Assembly (NCBI GenBank): GCA_963815785.1
Contig: CAWFHZ010000006.1
Coordinates: forward strand, 1 to 64,000
Origin: DATFVA01 sp963815785
Lineage (GTDB): Bacteria; Bacteroidota; Ignavibacteria; Ignavibacteriales; Ignavibacteriaceae
Length of the DNA: 64,000 nucleotides
Direction: 5' to 3'
A program made the translations under genes and the position numbers. The notes beneath the pieces are model-generated. The model worked only from the letters and a program-made list of their open reading frames with translations. It searched no databases and was not told where the DNA came from. Position 1 is the first letter of the stretch. Every line of letters begins with the position of its first letter. Below are positions 19,958 through 29,333 of the stretch, one piece after another.

Positions 19958-21498
19958 ATGTTGAAGAAAATTATTTTTAATACTTAGACTTTGTTTATTC
20001 CTGCCAATTTTTGTTAATGCCCAGACAAACAACGATACTCACATTGGTCACTTTCCAGGGGACAAGTTCCCTGCCTGTGTATGAAAGACAGGGAATAGTT
20101 TATATTTCGATTAATCATTTTGCTGATGCCACATCAACCTCGTATTATATAAATGATGAAACGAAGAAAATAGAATTGAAATATTCTAAGCATAATTTGA
20201 AAATAACAGGGCAGAATCCTTTTATAATTCTCACTTCAAAAGATAACGTTACTGAGAACATTTACCAGGTTCCAACTTCAACATATATTATTAACAATAA
20301 TATTTATATTCCTCTTCGCTATACAATTGAAATTCTTAAAAAAGCCTCCGGGCAGGATATAGTTATTGAAAATGATAAAAAGTTGATTATTAAAGGAAAA
20401 CCTGAAAATGAAATACCTGTTGAATCCTCTTCCAAAATTAATATTACAGGGTTAAACATTGAACAAAAAGCCAACGGAACATTAATACGCTTACAAACCA
20501 ATAAAAGAATTCCATCTTATTACAGCAGCTATAAAAACGGACTGTTAACAATTATTTTTCGTAAGGTAAACGCAGATGTAAGTAAAATTTCATCTGTCGC
20601 CGGGAAAGGATTGGTTCAGGATATCAAGGTGAAAAATGTTGGGGCTGATGCTCAATTCGAATTCAAAGTAGGAAAGGATTATTCTACCAGTGAAGTGCTG
20701 AACATTGACGGCAGCAAAGATATACTGGTAACTATTCACAATAAAGTTTTTTCGGGGACAGTAGATAATACCAAGAACAAAGATAAATGGAAATTCGATG
20801 TTATTGTGCTTGATGCCGGACATGGGGGTAAAGATGCCGGAGCCATTGGGATTAACGGGATAAAAGAAAAAGATGTAAATCTTGGTGTAACTCTTGCATT
20901 GGGGAAACTTATTGAAAAAGAAATGAAAGATGTTAAAGTAGTTTATACAAGAAAAACCGATACTTTTGTTGAACTTTATCGCCGCGGTCAGATAGCAAAT
21001 GAACAGAACGGCAAATTATTTATTTCTATTCACTGTAACTCAACTCCAAACAAACCTACCGATGCAACCGGTTTTGAAGTTTACCTTTTACGACCGGGGA
21101 GAACAAAAGAAGCAATAGCAATTGCAGAAAGGGAAAACAGTGTAATTAATTATGAAGATAATCCTAAGCGATATGAAAAACTTACTGATGAAAATTTCAT
21201 TCTTGTAAGTATGGCTCACTCGGCGTATATGCGTTACTCTGAAAAATTTTCTGAACTGGTGGATAAAAGTTACTCGTATCAAACAGATATTCCATCACGC
21301 GGAGTAAAGCAGGCTGGCTTCTATGTGTTAGTGGGTGCATCTATGCCTAGTGTTTTGGTTGAAACCGGGTTCATCTCAAACCGCCATGATGAAAAATATA
21401 TCGCCAGTTCTAAAGGACAAAATATTATAGCGTCAGCAATTTTCAATGCTATTAAAAGCTATAAAAAATTTTATGAATCTACACTAAAAAACGAGTAA
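19958..21498 (+). CDS. N-acetylmuramoyl-L-alanine amidase (signal peptide shifted out of frame)
   Basis: A periplasmic peptidoglycan amidase. The intact frame (from about 20011) has a copper-amine-oxidase-N-like region (about 20-120), an AMIN domain (about 145-245) and a zinc Amidase_3 domain (about 265-485). Zinc and catalytic residues are present in DAGHGGKDAG, the Glu of IKEKDV, SIHCNS and VETGFISN. No signal peptide is encoded in that frame. Deleting one T from TTTTT (19974-19978) and one A from AAA (20027-20029) yields MLKKIILILRLCLFLPIF then VNAQ, a perfect signal peptide from ATG 19958. The true start is therefore probably 19958. If the bases are real, the protein would lack an export signal. 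Confidence 0.85.
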
Positions 21499-21638
21499 AT
21501 AACTCACATACCACAAATACGCTCATCACACAAGTATGTACAAAATCACACTTATACAACCATTCATAAGAATTAATTTGCGTAGAATAAAAAAATAATC
21601 TACATTTGGACACTAAAAAAACAATATAAGTTTCCATT

Positions 21639-21669
21639 GGGAGAAAAATAGACAATTTCTCCTTTTTTT
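21639..21669 (+). terminator. rho-independent terminator
   Basis: GGAGAAA (21640-21646), a nine-base loop, TTTCTCC (21656-21662) and seven T residues. It lies between the amidase gene and the TetR-led efflux operon and isolates the two. The preceding 140 bases show no gene. Confidence 0.82.
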
Positions 21670-21734
21670 AAGAATTAAAGGAAACTAATTAAACCAAATC
21701 AGTGTTCTGAAGGATACTAAAGGAGAATCAGAAA

Positions 21735-22373
21735 ATGCATGAAGAGAAAGAAGTAAAAGAAAGAATTCTGAGTTATGCCGAACAATTATTTCTGCAATTC
21801 GGCTACTCAAAGGTTACGATGGATGAGATAGCTGCAGGTGTCGGGATGAGTAAAAAGACTTTATACAAATTCTTTCCCGGTAAAGAGGCTTTAGTTAAAG
21901 AAATGATTACTTCAATGAAATGTTCAATTGATGATCACATAGAATCTGTGTGGACAAATGAAGAGATGGACTTTATGGATAAACTAAAATCGGTAATGAA
22001 TTTTATAGGGAAACAAACAACCAAATTACATGGACCTTTACTGGAAGACCTTCATAAAAATATTCCTGAAGTCTGGAAGGAAATTCATGATTTCCGGAAA
22101 GCAAATGCAGTTAAAAGATTCACAACTTTTATAAATGAAGGAGTTGAAAAAGGTGTCTTCAGAGGAGATATAGACAAGCAGTTGATAGTGCTTTTTTATT
22201 TACACGCAATTCAGGGGATGATAAATCCTGAAGCATTAAGCCAGCTTCCTTATACAGCAAACCAGGTTTTTGATGCAATAATCAGGATAGTGTTTGAGGG
22301 AATTTTAACTGAAGAGGGACGACAGGAATATTTATCATATAATAATGAAGAAATAATTAAAGGAGAAAACTGA
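21735..22373 (+). CDS. TetR/AcrR family transcriptional regulator
   Basis: A 212-residue regulator. The N-terminal helix-turn-helix (about residues 8-55) reads ILSYAEQLFLQFGYSKVTMDEIAAGVGMSKKTLYKFF, the TetR DNA-binding signature. The C-terminal helical ligand/dimer domain is variable, as usual. It has a good AAAGGAGA ribosome binding site, and its stop is two bases before the TolC gene's ATG. It is thus the first gene of the efflux operon and probably an autoregulating local repressor that responds to a pump substrate. Confidence 0.93.
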   Translation: MHEEKEVKERILSYAEQLFLQFGYSKVTMDEIAAGVGMSKKTLYKFFPGKEALVKEMITSMKCSIDDHIESVWTNEEMDFMDKLKSVMNFIGKQTTKLHGPLLEDLHKNIPEVWKEIHDFRKANAVKRFTTFINEGVEKGVFRGDIDKQLIVLFYLHAIQGMINPEALSQLPYTANQVFDAIIRIVFEGILTEEGRQEYLSYNNEEIIKGEN

Positions 22374-22375
22374 AT

Positions 22376-23695
22376 ATGAAATCCAGGTTAACAGGGATTT
22401 TTATATTTCTCTTAACAGGAGTTTTAATTAATCCATCATTCGCACAGGAAACCCGTAAACTTTCGCTGGAAGAAAGTATACAAATCGGACTGGAAAACAG
22501 TGAGCTGATTCATTCATCACAAATGAAAGTTAATTACGCTGAAGCAAAATGGAGCGAAGTTAATACATACCGGCTTCCTTCATTAAAATTAAATGCTTCT
22601 TACACGAGGTTGAGCGAAATTGATCCCTTTATACTTAATACCCCTTTTGGAAATTTTAATATATCGCCATCAATAGTAAATAACTACAATGTTAAGCTTT
22701 CACTTCAGCAGCCGATATTTACAGGCTTTAAATTATTAAGCAGTTCAAATATTGCTGAATATACTTATGAAGCTCAGAAACAGGAATACACGAAGGATCA
22801 GCAGCAGCTTGTACTGAATATAAAGGATGCATATTGGAATTTGTTCAAAGCGGTTAAAGTAAAAAGTGTTATTGATGAAAATATTGAACTGGTCAAAGCA
22901 CATCTTAACGATGTTAAAAATTTCTTTGAGAACGGTATAGCAACCAAGAATGATGTTCTTAAAGTTCAGGTTCAGCTGGCAGATGCGCAGCTTCGACAGA
23001 TCGATGCAAAGAATGGAGTGGAACTTGCAAAAAGCAGCCTGAATAATATTATTGGTCTGCCTTTGTTAACAGATATAGAAGTACAGTCCGATGTTTCTAT
23101 TAATGATGAGAATACACCGGAACTTGATCAGTTGAAGGAAGAGGCAATGGATAACAGACCTGAATTAAAAGCAATAGATTTCAGGTTAAAAGCCGGAGAA
23201 AGCGGAGTTACGCTTGCCGAATCAAACTGGTACCCGCAGATATACCTTGCAGGAAATTATTATTACTCAAGACCAAATCAAAGAATATTTCCCGCCGAAG
23301 ATAAGTTTAACGGGACATGGGATGTAAGTGTCGGGCTTTCATGGGATATCTGGAACTGGCTTGCTACAAGTGATCAGACAAAGCAGGCTGAAGCTCAGTA
23401 TGAACAGGTAAAAGACGGAGTTAAAACTCTAAAGGACGGGATTATGCTCGAAGTTACGCAGAATTATCTCAATCTTCTAAAAGCTAAAGAAAGAACTATG
23501 GCTGCCAGCCAGAGTGTTCACCAGTCTGAAGAAAATTATCGTGTTACGAATGAAACATTCAAAAATGGTTTATCTCTTAATTCAGATCTGCTCGATGCGG
23601 AATTTGCCCTGATGCAGGCAAAGACAAATTATATTCAATCATTGGCAGATTATGAACTGGCAAAAGCAGGTTTAGAAAAATCAATTGGAAAATAA
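22376..23695 (+). CDS. TolC family outer-membrane efflux protein
   Basis: A 439-residue outer-membrane channel with a signal peptide ending SFAQ and two OEP repeats (about residues 28-215 and 240-437). Typical helices include LSLEESIQIGLENS at the start of the mature protein, FFENGIATKNDVLKVQVQLADAQL in the first repeat and TFKNGLSLNSDLLDAEFALMQAK in the second. It forms the outer-membrane exit of the RND pump encoded downstream. An AAAGGAG ribosome binding site lies inside the end of the TetR gene. Confidence 0.93.
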   Translation: MKSRLTGIFIFLLTGVLINPSFAQETRKLSLEESIQIGLENSELIHSSQMKVNYAEAKWSEVNTYRLPSLKLNASYTRLSEIDPFILNTPFGNFNISPSIVNNYNVKLSLQQPIFTGFKLLSSSNIAEYTYEAQKQEYTKDQQQLVLNIKDAYWNLFKAVKVKSVIDENIELVKAHLNDVKNFFENGIATKNDVLKVQVQLADAQLRQIDAKNGVELAKSSLNNIIGLPLLTDIEVQSDVSINDENTPELDQLKEEAMDNRPELKAIDFRLKAGESGVTLAESNWYPQIYLAGNYYYSRPNQRIFPAEDKFNGTWDVSVGLSWDIWNWLATSDQTKQAEAQYEQVKDGVKTLKDGIMLEVTQNYLNLLKAKERTMAASQSVHQSEENYRVTNETFKNGLSLNSDLLDAEFALMQAKTNYIQSLADYELAKAGLEKSIGK

Positions 23696-23712
23696 ATCAG
23701 AGAGTATATAAA

Positions 23713-24768
23713 ATGAAAAAAATAAAATATTACGTTATCTCATTTGTTCTTTTCGCAATATTGATCTTAGTGTTATTGAACAATCGTTCTCAGCTTGAAG
23801 CAAAAGCAAAGAATGATAAAATCAGTGCTTACCCTGTTACTGTTTCTACAATAGAAAAAAAGGAAGTATCAAAAAATCTTGAACTGGTCGGAACAATAGT
23901 CGGGGAAAATGATGTGCAGATTATTTCGGAAGCACAGGGAAAAGTTACCGGAATATTTGCCAATGTGGGTGATTATAAATCGGCTGGTTCTGTTATTGCA
24001 CAGCTTGATGACGAATTAAAGAAAAGTGCTTATGAAACTGCACAGGTAAATTTCGAGAAATCCAAAAAAGATTTCGAAAGATATGAAGCACTTTTTCAGA
24101 ATAAGTCTGTTTCCGATGTTCAATACGAACAGGCAAAGCTTGCTTTCTATAATGCGCAATCCCAGTATGTTGCTGCAAAAAAGGATTATGATAATACAAA
24201 AATCACTGCACCGATATCAGGAATTGTTACAGCGCGAAATATTGATATGGGAACTTATGTAAATAAAAACATGCCCGTTGCAAATATTGTCGATATCTCA
24301 AGACTTAAGGTTAAAATAGGTGTTGCAGAAAAAGATGTTTTTTCTCTTAAGAAAGGAGATAAAGTAATTGTAACAACAGATGTTTATCCCGGAGTTGAAT
24401 TCCAGGGAACAATTACAACCATCAGTGATAAAGGCGATGAAGCGCATAACTATCCTGTAGAAGTATCACTCAGCAATAGTAAAGAACACCCGTTAAAATC
24501 CGGAATGTTCGGCAAAGTCAATTTCATTTCAAAAACCGGTGAACAAAAACTTATTGTTTCCCGTGATGCTTTAATAGGCAGTATTAAAAACCCACAGGTT
24601 TTTGTTGTTGAAAATGGAGTTGTACACTTAAAAGATGTAATAGTTGGAAGTGCTTACAATAATAACCTTGAAGTTATTAAAGGCCTGAAAGCCGGGGACA
24701 AAGTTGTTGTAAACGGACAGAATAACCTTGAAGAAAATACTGCTGTTTATATAGTAAACCAGGATTAG
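23713..24768 (+). CDS. RND efflux periplasmic adaptor subunit
   Basis: A 351-residue membrane-fusion protein. A single N-terminal hydrophobic segment (about residues 4-22) anchors or exports it. A lipoyl-like half (VQIISEAQGKVTGIFANVGDYKSAGSVIAQLDD), a coiled-coil hairpin of about 60 residues, the second lipoyl half (ITAPISGIVTARNIDMGTYV), a beta-barrel and a membrane-proximal domain (GLKAGDKVVVNGQNNL) follow in order. It joins the inner-membrane pump to the TolC-like channel. The gene starts 17 bases after the channel gene. Confidence 0.93.
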   Translation: MKKIKYYVISFVLFAILILVLLNNRSQLEAKAKNDKISAYPVTVSTIEKKEVSKNLELVGTIVGENDVQIISEAQGKVTGIFANVGDYKSAGSVIAQLDDELKKSAYETAQVNFEKSKKDFERYEALFQNKSVSDVQYEQAKLAFYNAQSQYVAAKKDYDNTKITAPISGIVTARNIDMGTYVNKNMPVANIVDISRLKVKIGVAEKDVFSLKKGDKVIVTTDVYPGVEFQGTITTISDKGDEAHNYPVEVSLSNSKEHPLKSGMFGKVNFISKTGEQKLIVSRDALIGSIKNPQVFVVENGVVHLKDVIVGSAYNNNLEVIKGLKAGDKVVVNGQNNLEENTAVYIVNQD

Positions 24769-24779
24769 GAGATTAAAAA

Positions 24780-27700
24780 ATGACATTAACAGAACTTGCA
24801 ATAAAAAGACCGACGCTGATTGTTGTAATATTTGCAGCACTTACTGTACTTGGTATATATAGTTATACTCAGCTTGATTACGAGCTTCTTCCGAAAATAA
24901 CACCACCGGTAATTACAATTGCAACGGTCTACCCGGGTGCTTCACCCAATGAAGTTGAAACATCTGTAACCAAACCAATAGAAGATGCAATTTCAACTCT
25001 CGATGAAATCGATAATGTTAATTCAACTTCATCAGAAGGTATTTCCTTTGTAATGATCCAGTTCAAACAATCGGCGGATGTAGATTTTGCATTGCAGAAT
25101 GCCCAAAGAAAAGTGAATGAAATACTTACGAAATTACCGGACGATGCAAAACCGCCTACGATCTCCAAGTTTGCACTTGATGAAATTCCTGTGCTCAGGA
25201 TGGGTGTAACAAGTAAAATGCCTTCCACTGAATTCTATCAATTTATTAAAGACAGGATTCAGCCGAGACTGGCAAAAATTCCCGGTGTTGGACAAATTAC
25301 ACTTGTCGGCGGTGATGAAAGAGAAATAAGAGTAAACCTGAATGCCGATAAACTTAAGGGATATGGTCTGTCAATTCTCCAGGTAACACAGGCAATCAAA
25401 TCATCTAATCTTGATTTTCCAACCGGAAAGGTTGATGACAGCAAAGAGCAATTGATAGTTAGAATAGCAGGGAAGTTCAGTTCAATTGACGCATTGAAAA
25501 ACCTGGTTATTGCGCGTACAAGGGACGGCAGTGATATTCATCTTGATGATGTTGCCGATGTTAATGACGGTACAAAAGATATGAGCATGCTCAACAGGAT
25601 AAATAATATTCCTTCGGTTGGAGTACTTGTTCAGAAACAGACGGATGCAAACGCCGTTGAAGTAAGTAAGCTTGTTCGTGCTGAAGTTGGGAAAATGGAG
25701 GCTGATTACAAAGCTGAAAATGTGGTATTTAATATAGCTCAGGATGGATCGCAGTTTACAATTGATGCCGCAAATGGCGTAAAGTTTGATCTTGCACTTG
25801 CAGTTGTACTTGTTGCTATTGTAATGCTTCTGTTCCTCCATAGTTTACGTGATTCATTTATAGTTATGCTTGCAATCCCGGCTTCGATGATTTCAACATT
25901 CATAGTAATGTATGCGTTCGGTTTTACACTTAACCTGATGACTTTACTCGGACTTTCACTTATTGTGGGAATACTTGTTGACGATTCCATAGTTGTGCTT
26001 GAAAATATCCATCATCATCTTGAAAACGGCGAAACCAAAAAAGTAGCTGCTCTTAAAGGCAGAAATGAAATAGGTTTTGCGGCACTTGCAATTACTATGG
26101 TTGATGTTGTTGTTTTCGTTCCACTTGCATTAACCGGGGGATTGGTTGGAAATATCATCCGCCAGTTTGCTGTTGTGGTTGTGATTGCAACACTGCTTAG
26201 TTTGTTTGTTTCTTTTACTGTTACTCCTCTTCTTGCTTCAAGGATTGGAAAACTTGAGAGACTTACAAAAGATACAATAATTGGAAGATTTGCTATCTGG
26301 TTTGAAAAAATGTTCCATAACGTTGTTGAGCATTATTTGAGGGTGTTAAAGTGGGCTTTGAATAACAGGTGGAAGGTTATAACAATTTCAATCGTGCTGT
26401 TCTTTGCATCGTTTACACTTATTCCTGCCGGATTTATCGGAAGTGAATTTATAACTCAATCTGATCGTGGTGAATTTGCCGTGATTCTTGAATTGCCATC
26501 AGGTTCTTCTATAGAGAATACAAACTATGTAACTCAAAAAGTTGAACGTTATGTAAATAGTCTGCCCGAAGTTAAAAATACATTTGTAACTGTTGGAGCT
26601 TCAAATGAAGGATTGCTCGGACAGTCTTCAAATAATGCTTCTGAGATAGATGTTGCTTTGATACCGAAAGATCAGAGAGATATAAGTACAGACGACATAG
26701 GCGATATGATTAAAAAGGAAGCAATGAAAATCCCCGGAGTTAAGGCAAGAGTTAATCCCATAGGTATTTTTGGGACTGCAAATCAGACTCCTATCCAGAT
26801 AATTGTTTCCGGTCCTAACAGGGATCTTGTAAAAAAAGGCGCTGATATACTGGTTTCAACTTTAAAGAAAATACCCGGAACTGCTGATGTCCGGTTATCT
26901 TCAGAAGAAGGAAAACCTGAGACAAGAATTGATGTTGATCGTGCGAAGATGGCTGAACTTGGTTTAAATGTTGCGGAAGTAGGATCAGCTTTACGAGTAG
27001 CACTCAGCGGCGATGATGATTCGAAATTCAGGGATGGAAATGATGATTATGACCTTCGGATTGCACTGGACAAATTCGATCGTTCAAAGATTTCTGATGT
27101 AAAGAATTTAACTTTCATGAATAATAAGGGTGCATTGATTGAACTTCAGCAGTTTGCCGATGTATACCAGACTACAGGACCTACAAAACTCCAGAGAAGA
27201 AACCGTATTAACTCGATTATTGTTTATTCACAGGTTAACGGTAGACCCAGCGGAAGCATCGGGCAGGATATTAAAAAAGAAATCGATGCCGGAATTCTTC
27301 CCACAGGATTAGACGTGGCTTACGATGGTGATCTTAAAAATCAGGCGGAATCATTTGGTGATCTCGGACTTGCTATGCTTGCAGCAATATTATTTGTATA
27401 CATGGTAATGATAGCCTTATATGATTCTTATCTTTACCCGTTTGTGGTTCTGTTTTCTATTCCGGTTGCAATGGTTGGTGCGTTGCTTGCGCTTGCTTTA
27501 ACTATGAAGTCACTCAGCATATTTTCGATACTCGGAATAATTATGTTGATTGGTCTTGTTGGTAAAAATGCTATTCTTCTTGTAGACCGTGCAAACCAGA
27601 AGAGAAGAGAAGATGGTTTGAGCGCATATGATGCTTTAATTGAAGCCGGTAAAAGCAGGATAAGACCGATTCTTATGACAACTACTGCAATGGTGATCGG

Positions 27701-27935
27701 TATGCTTCCTCTTGCAATTGCACAGGATTCCGGTTCCGAGTGGAAATCTGGATTAGCCTGGGCTATAATCGGCGGATTGATAAGTTCGATGTTTCTTACA
27801 TTAGTCCTTGTACCGGTAATTTATATGAGAGCAGAAATGTGGAAACTCAGTATAGCTTCTTTCTTTAAAAAAGTTTTCAGAAGAAAAAAAGATGAAGCGA
27901 TAGTACCGCACGTACTTCAGCCGGAAGAAAATTAA
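24780..27935 (+). CDS. RND efflux transporter permease (HAE1/AcrB-like)
   Basis: A 1051-residue inner-membrane proton-driven exporter. Twelve transmembrane segments and two large periplasmic loops are evident. The proton-relay residues are visible: the Asp pair in GILVDDSIVVLEN (TM4) and the Lys in GLVGKNAILLVD (TM10). The opening LAIKRPTLIVVIFAALTVLGIYSYTQLDYELLP is canonical. Together with the preceding adaptor and TolC-like channel it makes a complete tripartite pump, probably for hydrophobic toxic compounds. An AGGAG precedes the ATG, and a long inverted repeat follows the stop. Confidence 0.95.
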   Translation: MTLTELAIKRPTLIVVIFAALTVLGIYSYTQLDYELLPKITPPVITIATVYPGASPNEVETSVTKPIEDAISTLDEIDNVNSTSSEGISFVMIQFKQSADVDFALQNAQRKVNEILTKLPDDAKPPTISKFALDEIPVLRMGVTSKMPSTEFYQFIKDRIQPRLAKIPGVGQITLVGGDEREIRVNLNADKLKGYGLSILQVTQAIKSSNLDFPTGKVDDSKEQLIVRIAGKFSSIDALKNLVIARTRDGSDIHLDDVADVNDGTKDMSMLNRINNIPSVGVLVQKQTDANAVEVSKLVRAEVGKMEADYKAENVVFNIAQDGSQFTIDAANGVKFDLALAVVLVAIVMLLFLHSLRDSFIVMLAIPASMISTFIVMYAFGFTLNLMTLLGLSLIVGILVDDSIVVLENIHHHLENGETKKVAALKGRNEIGFAALAITMVDVVVFVPLALTGGLVGNIIRQFAVVVVIATLLSLFVSFTVTPLLASRIGKLERLTKDTIIGRFAIWFEKMFHNVVEHYLRVLKWALNNRWKVITISIVLFFASFTLIPAGFIGSEFITQSDRGEFAVILELPSGSSIENTNYVTQKVERYVNSLPEVKNTFVTVGASNEGLLGQSSNNASEIDVALIPKDQRDISTDDIGDMIKKEAMKIPGVKARVNPIGIFGTANQTPIQIIVSGPNRDLVKKGADILVSTLKKIPGTADVRLSSEEGKPETRIDVDRAKMAELGLNVAEVGSALRVALSGDDDSKFRDGNDDYDLRIALDKFDRSKISDVKNLTFMNNKGALIELQQFADVYQTTGPTKLQRRNRINSIIVYSQVNGRPSGSIGQDIKKEIDAGILPTGLDVAYDGDLKNQAESFGDLGLAMLAAILFVYMVMIALYDSYLYPFVVLFSIPVAMVGALLALALTMKSLSIFSILGIIMLIGLVGKNAILLVDRANQKRREDGLSAYDALIEAGKSRIRPILMTTTAMVIGMLPLAIAQDSGSEWKSGLAWAIIGGLISSMFLTLVLVPVIYMRAEMWKLSIASFFKKVFRRKKDEAIVPHVLQPEEN

Positions 27936-27948
27936 TTACAAAACTATT

Positions 27949-27978
27949 GAGATGACATTATGTGCGTAATGTCATCTC
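27949..27978 (+). terminator. long perfect hairpin after the RND operon
   Basis: GAGATGACATTA (27949-27960), six-base loop, TAATGTCATCTC (27967-27978): a perfect 12-bp stem. Only a short T tract follows (ATACTTT), so termination may be partial, or the element may protect the transcript 3' end. Confidence 0.65.
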
Positions 27979-28050
27979 ATACTTTAAGCTGATTCAATAC
28001 TTTCTTAAATTATTTTTAAACATTGTTATAAATAAAAAAGGAGAAGTTGG

Positions 28051-28902
28051 ATGAAGAGGAATTATATACTCTTTGCCATGCTGGTATTGTTTTTCGGTTT
28101 TACTTTCCCCGGTCAGGACCCGCAAATAATTAAAGTCTATGAATCATTTGTAACCCCGGAAAGCGTTGTATCAGGGTCTTCGGGAGTTTACTTTGTTTCT
28201 AACATCGGGCAGTTCAATGTAAAGGGGGACGGCAAAATAAGTAAAATTGAAAATGATTCAGTTACGGATTTTGTTACCCATTTAAATGATCCCAAAGGTT
28301 TAGCTTACCGTGATGGTAATTTATATGCTGCGGATGTTAACCAGGTATGGAAGATAGATGAAAAAGGAAATGTACATCTCTTAGCTGATTCAACAAGTTT
28401 TCCGGTTGTTCCTGTTTTTCTTAATGATCTTGTGATGGATAAAGCAGGGAATCTTTATGTCTCCGATACAGGTCAGTTCGATAAAGATGACGGCGCTATA
28501 TACGTAATCGATCCTGAAGGAAAAGTAAAAACTTTGATTGATTATAAAATGTCTCCAGAAATTCATTCACCGAACGGGTTAATAATTGATAAAAATAATA
28601 ATCTGCTTGTAATAGATTACGGAACAGGGAAACTTTTAGAGATAAATACCAGGAGTAAAAAAATTAAAGTGATTAACAGCGAAACGAAAAATGGTGATGG
28701 TCTTGCTTACGATGCCAGCGGAACTTTGTATATCAGCGACTGGGATGGCGGTGGAATTATTTATAAACTCGGTAAGAATAATAAAGTTGAAAAAATTATG
28801 GAAGGGATAAAATCCCCTGCGGATATAACAATTGATAAAGAAAAAAATTTATTGTTAATTCCACAGCTTCAGGAAAACAAAGTTGATATTGTAAAGCTGT
28901 AA
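28051..28902 (+). CDS. exported SMP-30/NHL-type beta-propeller protein
   Basis: A 283-residue protein with a signal peptide (about residues 1-20) and six propeller-blade-like repeats (GLAYRDGNLYAADVNQVWKI, NDLVMDKAGNLYVSDTGQ, NGLIIDKNNNLLVIDYGTGKL, DGLAYDASGTLYISDWDGGGI). The residues in these loops match the SMP-30/gluconolactonase/NHL fold, whose members bind metals and hydrolyse lactones or act as scaffolds. The substrate is unknown. It has a strong AAGGAGAAG ribosome binding site and is followed 17 bases later by the DUF1801 gene. Confidence 0.8.
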   Translation: MKRNYILFAMLVLFFGFTFPGQDPQIIKVYESFVTPESVVSGSSGVYFVSNIGQFNVKGDGKISKIENDSVTDFVTHLNDPKGLAYRDGNLYAADVNQVWKIDEKGNVHLLADSTSFPVVPVFLNDLVMDKAGNLYVSDTGQFDKDDGAIYVIDPEGKVKTLIDYKMSPEIHSPNGLIIDKNNNLLVIDYGTGKLLEINTRSKKIKVINSETKNGDGLAYDASGTLYISDWDGGGIIYKLGKNNKVEKIMEGIKSPADITIDKEKNLLLIPQLQENKVDIVKL

Positions 28903-28919
28903 TTATTTAAATAAAAAAT

Positions 28920-29333
28920 ATGGCTGAATTAAAAACAAAACTGAACAATAAAAGTGTAACCAAATTTCTTGATTCTGTTAACGATGAAAAGAAACGAAAA
29001 GATTGTTACGCAATTCTTGAAGTGATGCAAAAAGTAACAAAGGAAGAACCTAAAATGTGGGGAGACAGTATTATTGGATTCGGAAGTTACCATTACAAAT
29101 ATGAAAGCGGCAGGGAAGGAGACTGGTTTCTTGCCGGTATTTCACCAAGAAAACAAAATATATCTGTTTACCTGATGGGCGGCTTTCGCCTGTTTGATGA
29201 TCTGCTAAAAAAACTCGGTAAATATAAAGCATCAAAAGGCTGCTTACATATTAATTCTTATGAAGATATTGATCAGAAAGTTTTTAAAGAATTAGTTACT
29301 AAATCAGTTAAGAAATTAACCGGGAAAAAATAA
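28920..29333 (+). CDS. DUF1801 domain protein
   Basis: A 137-residue soluble protein of the DUF1801 (YdhG-like) family. Landmarks are VTKEEPKMWGDSIIGFGSYHYKYESGREGDWFLAGISPRKQNISVYL and the C-terminal GKYKASKGCLHINSYEDID, where the Lys/Gly/Cys block is family-typical. Function is not established. It ends at 29333, touching the stop of the convergent T9SS gene at 29334. Confidence 0.85.
   Translation: MAELKTKLNNKSVTKFLDSVNDEKKRKDCYAILEVMQKVTKEEPKMWGDSIIGFGSYHYKYESGREGDWFLAGISPRKQNISVYLMGGFRLFDDLLKKLGKYKASKGCLHINSYEDIDQKVFKELVTKSVKKLTGKK

Noticed and set aside
25739..25990. Small minus-strand ORFs in the RND permease gene
   Set aside because: They are shadows of the strong plus-strand frame, with no independent support.
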